This document shows positions 6,228 to 6,379 of a stretch of 6,379 bases of DNA, in pieces; within the stretch, counting starts at the first letter, position 1; each line of letters begins with the position of its first letter. Made by a program: the position numbers and the translations under genes. The notes beneath the pieces were generated by a model that saw nothing but the letters and a program-made list of their open reading frames with translations, did not search any database and was not told the origin of the DNA. The DNA is from an uncultured Cloacibacillus sp. (GTDB taxonomy: Bacteria; Synergistota; Synergistia; Synergistales; Synergistaceae). The stretch is taken from the NCBI GenBank assembly GCA_934511335.1, contig CAKSWL010000132.1, positions 1 through 6,379 on the forward strand, read 5' to 3'.

Positions 6228-6379
6228 TATCGCTGCGTACTATGCGACCGAGCACCCCGTTGACAAAGCGGCCCGACTCTTCTGTGCCGAAGGCTTTGGC
6301 GATCTCCACCGCCTCGGATATCGCCACGTTCACCGGGACGTTCTGCGCGATGGTCCCTTCATAGAGGGCCAGCGAGATC
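6214..6379 (-). CDS. nusB: Transcription antitermination factor NusB, C-terminal end (truncated by window edge)
   Basis: The last 54 codons and the TAA stop of a gene that begins beyond the window. The visible segment reads LALYEGTIAQNVPVNVAISE, then AVEIAKAFGTEESGRFVNGVLGRI. This matches the C-terminal helices of NusB, including the strongly conserved FVNGVL block. NusB forms a heterodimer with NusE (ribosomal protein S10) that binds boxA RNA and prevents early termination in rRNA operons. The gene overlaps xseA by 14 bases in another frame, which suggests coupled translation. nusB next to xseA is a common bacterial arrangement and supports both calls. Confidence 0.93.
   Translation of the reverse strand, partial: ISLALYEGTIAQNVPVNVAISEAVEIAKAFGTEESGRFVNGVLGRIVRSDNEHE

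Overview
All genes in this window lie on the minus strand, so transcription runs from high to low coordinates. In that order they are: the C-terminal end of nusB (cut by the window edge), xseA, mtnA, ahcY, a 5'-methylthioadenosine/S-adenosylhomocysteine deaminase (mtaD), and the N-terminal half of alaS (cut by the other edge). The DNA is GC-rich (about 60% by eye). Long open frames on the plus strand are therefore common, and they are shadows of the real genes.

Layout: nusB and xseA overlap by 14 bases. xseA, mtnA, ahcY and mtaD follow each other with gaps of 1, 2 and 1 bases. The Shine-Dalgarno sequences of mtnA, ahcY and mtaD sit inside the end of the gene before. This looks like one transcription unit with coupled translation. 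The only real intergenic space is 79 bases between mtaD and alaS. It holds a good sigma-70-type promoter candidate that probably lets alaS be transcribed on its own. I saw no RNA genes, mobile elements, CRISPR arrays or convincing terminators.

Function: mtnA, ahcY and mtaD all deal with the by-products of S-adenosylmethionine (SAM) use. AhcY hydrolyses S-adenosylhomocysteine (SAH). MtaD deaminates methylthioadenosine (MTA) and SAH to their inosyl forms. MtnA isomerises methylthioribose-1-phosphate. Together they suggest salvage by prior deamination, as described for Pseudomonas aeruginosa and methanogens. The AhcY has the short, Thermotoga/archaea-like form, with H-L-E-A-K-T where eukaryotic-type enzymes have H-M-T-[VI]-[EQ]-T. 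That change falls on the nucleobase pocket and raises the possibility that the enzyme prefers S-inosylhomocysteine. This is the most interesting idea in the window, and it is an inference. The missing step, a phosphorylase for MTA or methylthioinosine, is not encoded here.

Organism: a bacterium with moderately high GC. The Thermotoga-like AhcY and deaminase, and the cysteine-rich AlaRS of a type seen in Firmicutes-like and related anaerobes, suggest an anaerobic lineage such as Synergistota. This is a weak inference from remembered similarity, not from a search.
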